Of a DNA stretch of 64,000 nt, positions 25,425 through 34,987 are shown piece by piece. A program made the translations under genes and the position numbers. The DNA lies in NCBI GenBank assembly GCA_015069195.1, contig SVJA01000001.1, positions 78,148 to 142,147 on the forward strand, in the 5' to 3' direction. Below the pieces are notes generated by a model. It searched no databases, had not been told where the DNA came from, and saw only the letters and a program-made list of their open reading frames with translations. Numbering within the stretch: the first letter of the stretch is position 1; every line of letters begins with the position of its first letter. This DNA is from Oscillospiraceae bacterium (GTDB lineage: Bacteria > Bacillota > Clostridia > UBA1212).

Positions 25425-28079
25425 TCAAAGCATTGTATCAATCTTTGAAAGCATTTCATCGATAGCTTCGGGATTCTTTCCGCCTGCCTGTGCCATATCG
25501 GGACGTCCGCCGCCGCCACCACCGCACATAGCTGCAGCCTGCTTTATAACCTTACCGCACGATACTCCGCTTTCTACGGCTGTTTTGGTCGCCATTGCAA
25601 CAATCTGAACTTTATCATTTGCACCTGATGCAACAACTACGATACCTGTTTTGATTTTATCACGGAGCTTTTCTGCCATATCACGGAGAGCTTCGCCTTC
25701 GAGCAAGTCAAAACGACCGGTTACCACGGTTATACCGTTTACTGTTTTTGCTTTCAAAATAAGTGCGTCTACATCACCGGCAGCCATTTCTTTCTTTATA
25801 TCGCTGAGTTCTTTTACAGCAGCCTTGTACTGTACAGAAAGAGCCGCTACCCTATCCTTAATATCTGCAGGAGTTGCCTTGAGCGCCGAAGCTGTTTCAT
25901 TAAGCACTTGTTCTTTTTCTGCATAGTACATTCTGGCAATATTTCCCGTAACAGCCTCTATTCTTCTGATACCTGCCGCAACAGCACTCTCGTGAAGAAT
26001 CTTTATAAGACCGATAGTCGCTGTGCTCTTTACATGTGTACCGCCGCAGAACTCAACGCTGTAACCGCCCATATCTACTACTCGTACAACATTTCCGTAC
26101 TTTTCTCCGAACAGAGCCATAGCACCGATTTTCTTTGCCTCTTCTATAGGCATTTCCTGTACATTTACAATGTAGTCTTCGTAGATAGCTTCATTTACAA
26201 TAGCCTCAACCTGCTTTATCTCGTCTTCTGTCATAGCCTGCATATGGTTGAAGTCAAAACGGAGTCTCTCAGGATTTACGCTCGAACCTGCCTGGTGTAC
26301 ATGGTCACCGAGTACTTTCTGGAGAGCTTTCTGCACAAGGTGAGTAGCACTGTGGTTTCTCTCTGTAGCAAGTCGTTCTGCACGGTCAACTTTCATCACG
26401 CACTTATCGCCCTGCTCAATCATGCCGCTCTCAATTACGCAAATATGCTTCCACTTCTTATCAGCAGTCTTTTCTGTACCGATAACACGGATAATGCTGT
26501 CCGATGCAGTTTCGATAACACCTGTATCGCCTGCCTGTCCGCCGCTTTCAGCATAGAAAGGAGTCTTGTCTGTAATAATAATAACTTCATCACCGTCGTT
26601 AGCATTTTCTACCGCAACGATACTGGGCTGGCCTTCTTCCGCATTCTCATCTTTTTTGAGTATGTAAAGAATCTCTGCATCGCAATTAAGTGTTTCGTAA
26701 CCGACAAAATCAGTTGCGGGACACTCTGCGGGAATCTCAATTTCTTTTCCGCTCCACGAGCTGTTTTTGCCCTTTGCAGATGCACGGGCTGTTTCTTTCT
26801 GAATTTTCATAGCACTTCTGAAACCGTCTTCGTCAATGCTGAAACCGTTTTCTGCAGCAATCTCTTTTGTGAGATCAAACGGGAATCCGTATGTATCGTG
26901 AAGTCTGAATGCAGCCTCTCCGGAAACTTCTGTTTTTCCTTCTGACTTAGCGTCTTCTATGATTGTAGAAAGGAGCGCCATACCCTGATCGATTGTAGAA
27001 GCAAAACTTGCCTCTTCTATACTGATAACTTTCTTTATGTAGTCAGCCTTCTCTACGAGATTGGGATAAGCTCCGCCTGACTCTTCGATAACAACCTGTG
27101 CAAGGTCGCTGAGGAAAGGTTTGTTAAGACCGAGCATTCTGCCGTGTCTCGCCGCACCTCTCAAAAGTCGTCTGAGAACGTAGCCTCTGCCGCCGTTTGA
27201 AGGAACAACACCGTCGCTGACCATCATTACCGTACTTCTGATGTGGTCTGTGATAACACGGATGGATACGTCATTTTTCCACTCAACACCGTACTTTACG
27301 CCGGACCAGTCGCAAACTGTATCAAGAACTCTTCTTACAGTATCAACTTCGAAAAGGTTGTCCACGTTCTGCATTACGCAGGCAAGTCTTTCAAGTCCCA
27401 TACCTGTATCGATATTCGGGAATGCAAGTCTTTCGTAAGAGCCGTCTGCTTTTCTGTCAAACTGAGTAAATACGAGATTCCAGACTTCCATAAATCTGTC
27501 GCAGTCGCAACCGACTTTACAATCAGGTTTTCCGCAACCGTACTTTTCGCCTCTGTCAAAGTGAATCTCAGAACAAGGACCGCAAGGACCTGTGCCGTGC
27601 TCCCAGAAGTTGTCTTCTTTGCCCATTCTGAAAATGTGACTGTCCGGAACACCTACATCTTTTGTCCAGATTTCATATGCCTCATCATCATCAAGATATA
27701 TCGTAACATAAAGCTTGTCTGCAGGGATTTCCATAACCTCTGTCATAAACTCCCAAGCCCACGGAATAACTTCTTTTTTAAAATAGTCACCGAACGAGAA
27801 GTTTCCGAGCATCTCAAAGAATGTACCGTGACGAGCAGTTTTACCTACGTTATCAATATCAGGTGTACGGATACACTTCTGACAAGTCGTAACACGCTTT
27901 CTCGGAGGCTCCTCTGCTCCCGTAAAATAAGGTTTAAGAGGTGTCATACCTGCATTTATCAAAAGAATACTGGGGTCGTTCTGCGGTACGAGCGAAAAGC
28001 TCTGCATACGCAAGTGACCTTTGCTTTCAAAGAATGAAAGATACTTTTCTCTAATTTCGTTTAAACCCATGTTGCGCAT
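25425..28079 (-). CDS. alaS: Alanyl-tRNA synthetase
   Basis: An 884-residue class II synthetase of full length. The aminoacylation domain starts MGLNEIREKYLSFFESKGH and has RVTTCQKCIRTPDIDNVG and GRGYVLRRLLRGA. The editing domain carries the zinc motif HSATHLVQKAL ... CGGTH, and the C-terminal DHHA1 domain has CGGGGGGRPDMAQAGGK. AAAGGA lies about ten bases before the ATG at 28079. A TTGACA/GATAAT promoter lies close upstream, and the leader is too short for a T-box. Confidence 0.97.
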   Translation of the reverse strand: MRNMGLNEIREKYLSFFESKGHLRMQSFSLVPQNDPSILLINAGMTPLKPYFTGAEEPPRKRVTTCQKCIRTPDIDNVGKTARHGTFFEMLGNFSFGDYFKKEVIPWAWEFMTEVMEIPADKLYVTIYLDDDEAYEIWTKDVGVPDSHIFRMGKEDNFWEHGTGPCGPCSEIHFDRGEKYGCGKPDCKVGCDCDRFMEVWNLVFTQFDRKADGSYERLAFPNIDTGMGLERLACVMQNVDNLFEVDTVRRVLDTVCDWSGVKYGVEWKNDVSIRVITDHIRSTVMMVSDGVVPSNGGRGYVLRRLLRGAARHGRMLGLNKPFLSDLAQVVIEESGGAYPNLVEKADYIKKVISIEEASFASTIDQGMALLSTIIEDAKSEGKTEVSGEAAFRLHDTYGFPFDLTKEIAAENGFSIDEDGFRSAMKIQKETARASAKGKNSSWSGKEIEIPAECPATDFVGYETLNCDAEILYILKKDENAEEGQPSIVAVENANDGDEVIIITDKTPFYAESGGQAGDTGVIETASDSIIRVIGTEKTADKKWKHICVIESGMIEQGDKCVMKVDRAERLATERNHSATHLVQKALQKVLGDHVHQAGSSVNPERLRFDFNHMQAMTEDEIKQVEAIVNEAIYEDYIVNVQEMPIEEAKKIGAMALFGEKYGNVVRVVDMGGYSVEFCGGTHVKSTATIGLIKILHESAVAAGIRRIEAVTGNIARMYYAEKEQVLNETASALKATPADIKDRVAALSVQYKAAVKELSDIKKEMAAGDVDALILKAKTVNGITVVTGRFDLLEGEALRDMAEKLRDKIKTGIVVVASGANDKVQIVAMATKTAVESGVSCGKVIKQAAAMCGGGGGGRPDMAQAGGKNPEAIDEMLSKIDTML

Positions 28080-28130
28080 AAATTTATATTCCTTTCGTGT
28101 ATGGTTTCATAAACAATTTTTCACCGATAC

Positions 28131-28159
28131 ATTATCGCACTGCAAAGCTTTTGTGTCAA
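28131..28159 (-). promoter_or_regulatory. Sigma-A-type promoter of alaS
   Basis: On the minus strand TTGACA (28154-28159), a 17-base spacer and GATAAT (28131-28136), about 50 bases before the alaS ATG. Confidence 0.7.
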
Positions 28160-28214
28160 GAAAAACAGCCGTAAAATATAATAATATATGGCAGTTTATT
28201 TAAATTGGCTTTGC

Positions 28215-28243
28215 TTGAAATACACAGCTCGACAGAGTATAAT
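28215..28243 (+). promoter_or_regulatory. Sigma-A-type promoter of mgtC
   Basis: TTGAAA (28215-28220), a 17-base spacer and TATAAT (28238-28243), giving a leader of about 50 bases before the mgtC ATG. It diverges from the alaS promoter. Confidence 0.7.
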
Positions 28244-28300
28244 AATCGTAGGATATAATCAATTGATGAAATTTTACACAAGGGACTATTTGGTGATTTT

Positions 28301-28987
28301 ATGGACACTTTGAAAGAAATTATTACATATTTGAACGAAATCCATATTGTAACAGTCGCTCTCCGTCTTTTTCTTGCCATTATCATAGGCGGCGTCATAG
28401 GAAGTGAAAGAGGAAGACACGGCAGTGCAGCAGGACTTCGTACACATATTCTGGTGTGCTTAGGTGCTGCCTTGACATCTATTACAAGCATGTATGTATC
28501 TGAAATCCTCGGTGTTCAGGGAGATGTTTCCCGTATGCCGGCGCAGGTTATATCCGGTATCGGTTTCCTCGGCGCAGGTATGATTATTATTAAAAACAGC
28601 AATATGATTACCGGACTTACGACCGCGGCAGGTATGTGGGCAACGGCTGCTATCGGAGTGGCACTCGGTTACGGTTTTTACAGCGGTGCAATCATCGCCA
28701 TGATTTGTTGCGTAGGCACCGCGGCATTCCTTACAAAACTCGAGCGTAAGAGAAAAATGTCCGTACATATTTACCTTGAAATTTCAGACCTCAAAAAAGC
28801 CGGTGACATTTGCGACAAAATTAAAAACATTTACGGTTCCGAAATTCTTCTTGAAACTACTGCCCCGAAAAGTACAATAACAGGAAATATCGGTGTCAGA
28901 ATTACAGCAAACAGAATTTATGATTACCCGGCTATGCGAGACAATCTCGAAACCATAGACGGTATAGAATTTGTAATACCCGAATAA
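28301..28987 (+). CDS. MgtC/SapB family membrane protein
   Basis: A 228-residue protein with about four or five membrane segments and the family signature IGSERGRHGSAAGLRTHILVCLGAALTSI, followed by VISGIGFLGAGMI. A cytoplasmic domain of about 70 residues with an ACT-like pattern closes the protein. MgtC proteins are linked to magnesium homeostasis and modulation of F-type ATPase in some pathogens; here the role is not known. It is transcribed alone, with its own promoter and terminator. Confidence 0.9.
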   Translation: MDTLKEIITYLNEIHIVTVALRLFLAIIIGGVIGSERGRHGSAAGLRTHILVCLGAALTSITSMYVSEILGVQGDVSRMPAQVISGIGFLGAGMIIIKNSNMITGLTTAAGMWATAAIGVALGYGFYSGAIIAMICCVGTAAFLTKLERKRKMSVHIYLEISDLKKAGDICDKIKNIYGSEILLETTAPKSTITGNIGVRITANRIYDYPAMRDNLETIDGIEFVIPE

Positions 28988-29026
28988 AATACATCATCAG
29001 CTCAATTTATATCGAGATAATCATCG

Positions 29027-29057
29027 GTGCGGTGTCAATGTCTTATTGACACCGCAC
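29027..29057 (+). terminator. Terminator of mgtC
   Basis: Perfect 13-bp stem (29027-29039 and 29045-29057) with a 5-base loop, followed by TCTTTC on the plus strand. Confidence 0.8.
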
Positions 29058-29129
29058 TCTTTCAATTATAAAATTATAATGCGTTATTATATATTAGTAC
29101 ATTAAAAAACTACGGAGGTGCTCTTTATT

Positions 29130-30470
29130 ATGAGCAACAAAATATACGAAAACATCGGACTTATGATTCCTGATATACTTCTTCCGAAAAAGGGCACGGA
29201 TATGTCTAAATGGGCAACCGTCGCTTGTGACCAATTCACTTCACAGCCCGACTATTGGGAAGAAACTGAAAGGTGTACAAACGGTGCAACATCGACATAT
29301 AACCTTATGCTCCCCGAGATATATTTGAATTGCGATGACGCAGATGACAGAATTGCAAATATAAACAAAACAATGACTTCGTATCTCAAGGACGGTATTC
29401 TTACAAAGCACGAGTCTTCGATGATTCTGCTCGAAAGAACAACTCCGATTTCACCTGTCCGCACAGGTATCGTTGTTGCACTCGACCTCGAGAAATACGA
29501 TTTCAGAAAAGGTTCGGACTCTCTCATAAGAGCTACCGAGGGTACTGTTATCGAAAGAATTCCCCCGAGAATGAAAATCAGAAAAAATGCCGACATCGAG
29601 ATGCCCCACATCATGATTTTGATTGATGACCCGGGCAGAACAGTTGTAGAGCCGATTGCCAAAAAAGCTAAAAGCGGCTCATTCGAGTGCGTATATGACT
29701 TTGATATGATCCAGAACGGCGGTCACATCAAAGGCTACAAAATATCCGACGAGTCAGTATGCGACAACATGGCAGACGCTCTCGCAAAACTTGCGTCAAA
29801 AGAAGTGTTTACAAAGAAATATGACTTGACAGAAGATCTCGCTCCACTTCTCTTCGCGGTAGGCGACGGAAACCACTCTCTCGCCTCGGCAAAGTGCCAT
29901 TGGGACGAAGTAAAAGCTTCCGGAGCAAACATGGATCACCCTGCACGATTTGCACTTTGTGAAATAGTAAATGTCCATGATAGTGGCATCTTGTTTGAAC
30001 CTATCCACAGGGTTTTATTTGGCATCGATGTTGAACTCTTTACAGACAGTCTTACGGAATATTTTGGCGACAAAGCGACTTGCGTTTACGGTGGTGCAGG
30101 AACTTTTGAAGAAGCCTACACAAGCGAAGAGTTCGGAAAATTTCACGTTATACCTTTCTGCTCACCGAAAGGAAACGGCATCATATACATTGACAGTAGC
30201 GTCCACACACTTGCAGTCGGAGCCATTCAGATGTATATAGACGATTATCTTACAAAGAACCCTTCGGTAACAGTCGATTACGTTCACGGTGACGATGTCA
30301 CAAGAACTTTAGGAATCTCAGAAAACAATATGGGTATACTCCTTCCGAAGATGGACAAAAACGATTTGTTCCTCACAGTTATAAAAAATGGTTCACTCCC
30401 GAGAAAAACTTTCTCCATGGGCGAAGCATTTGAAAAACGCTACTACATCGAATGCAGAGAAATCAGATAA
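29130..30470 (+). CDS. DUF1015 family protein
   Basis: A 446-residue cytoplasmic protein. It matches DUF1015 (PF06245) by the N-terminal TVACDQFTSQPDYW and the central GDGNHSLASAKCHWDEVK. The family occurs beside serine-biosynthesis genes in some Clostridia and has been suggested to be kinase-like, but I cannot assign a reaction. ATG 29130 is nine bases after GGAGGTG; the upstream ATG at 29118 lies too close to that site. Its stop overlaps the start of the first glycosyltransferase by one base, so it is co-expressed with the glycan genes. Confidence 0.85.
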   Translation: MSNKIYENIGLMIPDILLPKKGTDMSKWATVACDQFTSQPDYWEETERCTNGATSTYNLMLPEIYLNCDDADDRIANINKTMTSYLKDGILTKHESSMILLERTTPISPVRTGIVVALDLEKYDFRKGSDSLIRATEGTVIERIPPRMKIRKNADIEMPHIMILIDDPGRTVVEPIAKKAKSGSFECVYDFDMIQNGGHIKGYKISDESVCDNMADALAKLASKEVFTKKYDLTEDLAPLLFAVGDGNHSLASAKCHWDEVKASGANMDHPARFALCEIVNVHDSGILFEPIHRVLFGIDVELFTDSLTEYFGDKATCVYGGAGTFEEAYTSEEFGKFHVIPFCSPKGNGIIYIDSSVHTLAVGAIQMYIDDYLTKNPSVTVDYVHGDDVTRTLGISENNMGILLPKMDKNDLFLTVIKNGSLPRKTFSMGEAFEKRYYIECREIR

Positions 30471-31645
30471 TGAAAATAATTTACGTTTCAAGCCTTTGCA
30501 GTAAAAGAATTTATAAAAATCTTTTCGGCGGTACAAAACACGCACCCGGTATGCAGGCACAAAAGTACAACAGACTTATGGCAGAAGGCATCGCAGCAAA
30601 TGACGGCAGCGATGTCACAGTGCTTTCTGCCGCTCCCGTAACGAGAGCAAACCACGGCGGTCTTTCCTTTTCTGCACCAACCGAAAAAGAGGACAGTCTT
30701 TTGTACGATTATGTAAAATTTTCACTTCTTCCGATTATTAAACATCTTAGTATCATACGAAATACTAAAAAAAAGTGTCACAGATTGTTCAAGTCAGCCG
30801 AATGTAATGACATTGCGATAGTCTGTGACGTACTCAGTCTCTCTGCTTCATACGGGGCATTAAAGGCGGCAAAAAAGTGCGGTATAAAAAGTGTTTCACT
30901 CATTACTGACTTACCTGAATATCTCGGAATATCTCAAAACAAACTTTTTAACAAACTTTATGACAAAGTAATTAAAATGAGTGATAGTTTTGTCCTTATG
31001 ACAGAAGATATGAACGCCAGGATAAATCCGGATAAAAAGCCATATAAAGTTATCGAAGGACAAGCCGATATAAATATGTCTTTTTCCGAAAATTCCATTG
31101 AGAATAAGTATCACGAAAAAATCTGCCTTTATGCAGGCGGTATAGAAATCGAATACGGCCTTAAAATACTTGCAGAAGGTTTTGTCTCGGCAAACATTGA
31201 CGGCAGCGAGCTGTGGATATACGGCAACGGCTCTTATACAGAAGAGCTGAAAGCATTTTGCAAAAATCACCGAAACATCATTTACAAAGGTATTGCGCCT
31301 AACGATGAGATTGTTAAAACCGAGCAACGGGCTACCCTGCTTATAAATCCGAGACCTTCAAGCGGAGAATTTACAAAATATTCTTTTCCGTCGAAAAATC
31401 TTGAATATATGGCGTCGGGTACTCCGATTCTCACAACAAAACTTCCCGGTATGCCAAATGATTATTACGACTATATCTACACGATAGATGATGAAACACC
31501 AGACGGCATCGCGGAATGTCTTAAAGAAATTCTTTCCAAAGATATAACAGAACTCCACGAAAAAGGTGCTGCAGCAAAAAATTTTGTGCTGATACACAAG
31601 AATAACAAAGCACAGGCAAGAAAGGTTTTAGAACTTTTATTATGA
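30470..31645 (+). CDS. Glycosyltransferase family 4 protein
   Basis: A 391-residue GT-B fold glycosyltransferase. The C-terminal nucleotide-sugar domain has YGNGSYTEELKAF, then a GIAPNDEIVKTEQRATLLINPRPS stretch and FPSKNLEYMASGTPILTTKLPG with the usual Glu-x7-type region reduced to LEYMASG. No signal or membrane segment, so it works at the cytoplasmic face of the membrane. Start overlaps the DUF1015 stop; the 3' end overlaps the next gene in ATGA. Donor and acceptor unknown. Confidence 0.87.
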   Translation: MKIIYVSSLCSKRIYKNLFGGTKHAPGMQAQKYNRLMAEGIAANDGSDVTVLSAAPVTRANHGGLSFSAPTEKEDSLLYDYVKFSLLPIIKHLSIIRNTKKKCHRLFKSAECNDIAIVCDVLSLSASYGALKAAKKCGIKSVSLITDLPEYLGISQNKLFNKLYDKVIKMSDSFVLMTEDMNARINPDKKPYKVIEGQADINMSFSENSIENKYHEKICLYAGGIEIEYGLKILAEGFVSANIDGSELWIYGNGSYTEELKAFCKNHRNIIYKGIAPNDEIVKTEQRATLLINPRPSSGEFTKYSFPSKNLEYMASGTPILTTKLPGMPNDYYDYIYTIDDETPDGIAECLKEILSKDITELHEKGAAAKNFVLIHKNNKAQARKVLELLL

Positions 31646-33876
31646 AAAAAAACATAACGATCGTACATCATTGCAAAACAATAGGCGGTGCAGGCAGAAG
31701 TCTCATTCAGACAACGAAAATGCTTGAAAATGATTATAATGTCACGGTACTCTGCCCCGAAGGTTCCGATATGCAGATGCTCCTTATGGAAAACGGCATC
31801 TCTGTTTCCGTGTACGAAAACAAACTCGGTACGATTGAATATTACAGCGGCGGGCCTTCCGTTTGCAGCAGAACATATGCAAAACAAGCACTCAGAAGAA
31901 ATCCTTCATGGAATGAGATAAAACCCATTATCGAGCAAACCAAGCCCGATATCGTTATGCTCAACTCCATAACTTTGAGTTTTATGATCCCAAAGATAAA
32001 AAAAGAAACCACAGCAAAAGCAGTTTGTTTTGTAAGAGAAACATTCCCCGAAGACGGCAAAAAATCACTTTTCAAAAAATACCGCAACTTGCTTAACAAA
32101 GCAGACGGAGTTTTCTTTATATCTGACTATGACAGATTAAAATTCAATCTTGAAATAAAACACACTATAACTTTAAAAAACAGCGTTCCCGACAGTTTCT
32201 TCGAAAAACATGACCAACACGAAGCTTTTCAGAAACTCGGTATAGAAAAAAACGATTGTGCATTCTACGCTCTTTATGTCGGCGGAAGCAGTGCCCTCAA
32301 AGGCATCGAAGTCTTAGAGAAAGCATTTCAAAAGCTCGACAGCAAAGTTCATTTGCTTATAGCCGGCGACGAAAAAGAAGCATTTAGTGAAAGTTTTAAA
32401 AAACTTTCAGAAAAGAATGCTGACAGAATTCATTTCCTCGGTATGGTTCGTGATATGCAACTTGCCTATGCGGCGTGTGATGTTTTAGTATTCCCATCAG
32501 TAAAACCGCACCAGGCACGCCCGGCTTTCGAGGCAGGTTGTTTTGAAAAACCTGTAATCATTTCCGATTTTGCGCAGACAAAAGAATGTGTACAAGACGG
32601 TTGTAACGGTCTCTGCTTTTCACCTTGCAAAGCAGACTCACTTGCAGAGAAAATAAATACATTGGCAAACGATGCCGAAAAGTGTAACGAACTCGGGAAA
32701 TCAAACCGTTTGCTCAGCGAAAACAACCACAGCATAGATAAAGTTACAGAAGTTCTTATGGGTACGGTTGATAAAATTCTTAATCCTACTCACGTAAAAT
32801 ATCTTCACATAATGACCGCTTCAAACTACGGAACGGTTGACGGATATGTAAAGCTTGTAAACGAAAACTTTGACAACAACGAACATCTCTTCATTATTCG
32901 CGACACAAAAGAAAATCCGCAGCATAGCCTTGAAAACTTTGAAAATATCATCTGGCTTCCCAAAGCGGAAAAAGGCGAATACGGAAGAATGTTTGCTTAT
33001 ATTGATTCAGCAGAAAGAGTACTCTGGCACTCTATGGGCTGGTACTGGACAACCCAGCTTAAACTGCTCCGGAAACCTTCATTCATGGAAAAATCCACTT
33101 GGGTCGAATGGGGGGCAGACCTTTTTAACTGGAAACGAAAAGACGGCAATCCGATTGTGCGCTACGTCGTAAATACCATTCACAGACTTTGGAGAAAGAA
33201 AGTTGATTCTGTTGTTGTAATATTCCCGACAGACGAGGACGTTTACAGAAAAGAATTTAATAAAAATCAAAAAATAATGCTCGCAACATACAGCGTTTAC
33301 AGACACACACAGATTGACGAGCAGAAACCGGAAGTTTTCCACGATCCGTCTTTGGTAAATATCTTAGTCGGTCACTCTGCTACACCCAACGCGCACCACA
33401 TCGAAGTGCTTGACAGCCTTGCAAAATTTGCTGACGAAAACATTCATATTTACATTCCGCTCTCATACGGAGAGAATGACTATGCACAGAAAGTAATCGA
33501 CCACGCGACAAAGCTTTTCGGCGACAAAGTTACGTTCCAGATGAAAAATATGCCGCTTTGGGACTACGTGCATTTTCTCTGGGATATCGACGTTGCAATA
33601 TTTAAAGTTTACAGACAGATTGCTCTCGGTAACATCTGCAGACTTCTTTATATGACAAAGAAAGTCTATCTTCCTAAAGGCAGTCTTCTCTATGATTATT
33701 ACATCGAAAATGACACAGAAGTTTATGACTGCGACGTTATAGCAGATATGACGTTTGAAGAATTTAAAGAGAAGCCGAAAATGACAGAACCTTCTGCTTG
33801 TATAAAAGAGCGAATGAACCGAGGCGCAGTTATCGAAATGTGGCGCAATGTGTTCGAGAAAACGGGAGGTAAATAA
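31642..33876 (+). CDS. Fused glycosyltransferase: GT4-like N-half plus WecF-like (GT56) C-half
   Basis: A 744-residue two-part enzyme. Residues 1-370 are a GT4 GT-B domain (IGGAGRSLIQTT start, YVGGSSALKGIEVLEKAF, then FPSVKPHQARPAFEAGCFEKPVI). Residues about 380-740 resemble WecF/RffT, the enzyme adding 4-acetamido-4,6-dideoxygalactose to a lipid-linked sugar: LHIMTASNYGTVDGYVKLVN, VLWHSMGWYW, VGHSATPNAHHIEVL, PLSYGENDYAQKV and FKVYRQIALGNICRLLYM. Two consecutive sugar additions by one polypeptide would be the simplest reading. It overlaps the previous gene by four bases (ATGA). Exact sugars unknown. Confidence 0.82.
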   Translation: MKKNITIVHHCKTIGGAGRSLIQTTKMLENDYNVTVLCPEGSDMQMLLMENGISVSVYENKLGTIEYYSGGPSVCSRTYAKQALRRNPSWNEIKPIIEQTKPDIVMLNSITLSFMIPKIKKETTAKAVCFVRETFPEDGKKSLFKKYRNLLNKADGVFFISDYDRLKFNLEIKHTITLKNSVPDSFFEKHDQHEAFQKLGIEKNDCAFYALYVGGSSALKGIEVLEKAFQKLDSKVHLLIAGDEKEAFSESFKKLSEKNADRIHFLGMVRDMQLAYAACDVLVFPSVKPHQARPAFEAGCFEKPVIISDFAQTKECVQDGCNGLCFSPCKADSLAEKINTLANDAEKCNELGKSNRLLSENNHSIDKVTEVLMGTVDKILNPTHVKYLHIMTASNYGTVDGYVKLVNENFDNNEHLFIIRDTKENPQHSLENFENIIWLPKAEKGEYGRMFAYIDSAERVLWHSMGWYWTTQLKLLRKPSFMEKSTWVEWGADLFNWKRKDGNPIVRYVVNTIHRLWRKKVDSVVVIFPTDEDVYRKEFNKNQKIMLATYSVYRHTQIDEQKPEVFHDPSLVNILVGHSATPNAHHIEVLDSLAKFADENIHIYIPLSYGENDYAQKVIDHATKLFGDKVTFQMKNMPLWDYVHFLWDIDVAIFKVYRQIALGNICRLLYMTKKVYLPKGSLLYDYYIENDTEVYDCDVIADMTFEEFKEKPKMTEPSACIKERMNRGAVIEMWRNVFEKTGGK

Positions 33877-33878
33877 TT

Positions 33879-34982
33879 TTGCGTAAAGTTTTATTCATCA
33901 CAAACGTTCCCGTGCCGTACAGAGTTGACTTTTTCAATGAGTTTGCAAAGCTCGTTGACTTAACGGTCTGCTTTGAACGAAAAGGTGCATCTGACAGAGA
34001 AGAAAGCTGGATAAAAACAAAAGGACTTAATTTTAACGCAATTTTTCTCAGAGGCATTAAAGTGTCCTCTGATAAGGCGTTTTGTCCTTCGATACACAAA
34101 ATTATAAAAAAAGGAAACTACGACAGCATTATTGTCAGCGGGTACAGCTCTCCTACCGCTATGCTTGCGATAAAATATCTCCGCAAACATAATATTTCGT
34201 ACATTTTAAGTTCTGACGGCGGTCTCATAAAAGATAACGGCAATGGTTTAAAACATAAATTCAAAAGTCACTTTATAAAAGGTGCCGACGGTTATCTCTC
34301 CACAGGCAGTGAAACTGACAGATACTTGTCACATTACGGCGCCGATAAAAGCAAAATTCATCACTATCCGTTTACGTCTTTGTACGCAAAGGATATATTC
34401 GAAAGTCCTGCCACGGCATATGAAAAACTCACTCTCCGTCGCGAGCTCGGTATGCCTGAACACAACAGAATTGTTATATCTGTCGGACGTTTTATAGAGA
34501 GCAAAGGATTTGATGTTCTTATAAAGTCTGCAAAAAATCTCCGTGAAAACACAACAGTTTATATCGTAGGCGGCGAACCGACCGACGAGTACAAAAAACT
34601 TATCGAAGAAAACAATGTGACAAAAGTAAACTTTGTAGGATTCAAATCTTTTGCAGAACTTGTAAAATATTACAGAGCCGCAGATGTTTTTGTACTGCCC
34701 ACCAGAACCGATGTATGGGGACTTGTTATAAACGAAGCGATGGCTTGCGGTCTGCCGGTAGTTACTACCGACAAGTGCGTCGCCGGCATCACACTTGTAA
34801 AAGACAGCAAAAACGGATTCATCGTGCCGATTGACGATGTTTCGACTTTGTCAGACAAAATAAATACCCTGCTCTCAATGTCCGATGACGAACTTTCAAA
34901 AGCAGGGAATGTTTCCATTGAAACCATAAAAAATTATACATTCGAAAAGATGGCTGAAAAGCACGCCGAAATAGTCAGCTGA
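33879..34982 (+). CDS. Glycosyltransferase family 4 protein
   Basis: A 367-residue GT-B enzyme. Visible motifs are SVGRFIESKGFDVLIKSAKNL (start of the donor domain), VGGEPTDEYKKLIEE and VLPTRTDVWGLVINEAMACGLPVVTTDKC with the conserved E-x7-E-like segment. The start is TTG at 33879, eight bases after GGGAGGT, and two bases after the stop of the fused transferase; no ATG is suitably placed. Third and last gene of the glycan block on this strand; the next gene is convergent. Confidence 0.88.
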   Translation: MRKVLFITNVPVPYRVDFFNEFAKLVDLTVCFERKGASDREESWIKTKGLNFNAIFLRGIKVSSDKAFCPSIHKIIKKGNYDSIIVSGYSSPTAMLAIKYLRKHNISYILSSDGGLIKDNGNGLKHKFKSHFIKGADGYLSTGSETDRYLSHYGADKSKIHHYPFTSLYAKDIFESPATAYEKLTLRRELGMPEHNRIVISVGRFIESKGFDVLIKSAKNLRENTTVYIVGGEPTDEYKKLIEENNVTKVNFVGFKSFAELVKYYRAADVFVLPTRTDVWGLVINEAMACGLPVVTTDKCVAGITLVKDSKNGFIVPIDDVSTLSDKINTLLSMSDDELSKAGNVSIETIKNYTFEKMAEKHAEIVS

Positions 34983-34987
34983 AGCAC

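Noticed and set aside
25908-26945. 345-codon plus-strand frame inside alaS
   Set aside because: Fully antisense to a strongly conserved gene; composition rich in Cys, Ser, Tyr and Phe as expected from a shadow frame.
28080-28140. T-box riboswitch before alaS
   Set aside because: The promoter leaves a leader of only about 50 bases, too short for a T-box, and no specifier loop or terminator is seen.
31936-31954. Further copy of the CCCGATAT loop motif
   Set aside because: It lies in the glycosyltransferase reading frame (Lys-Pro-Asp-Ile) and has no flanking stems.
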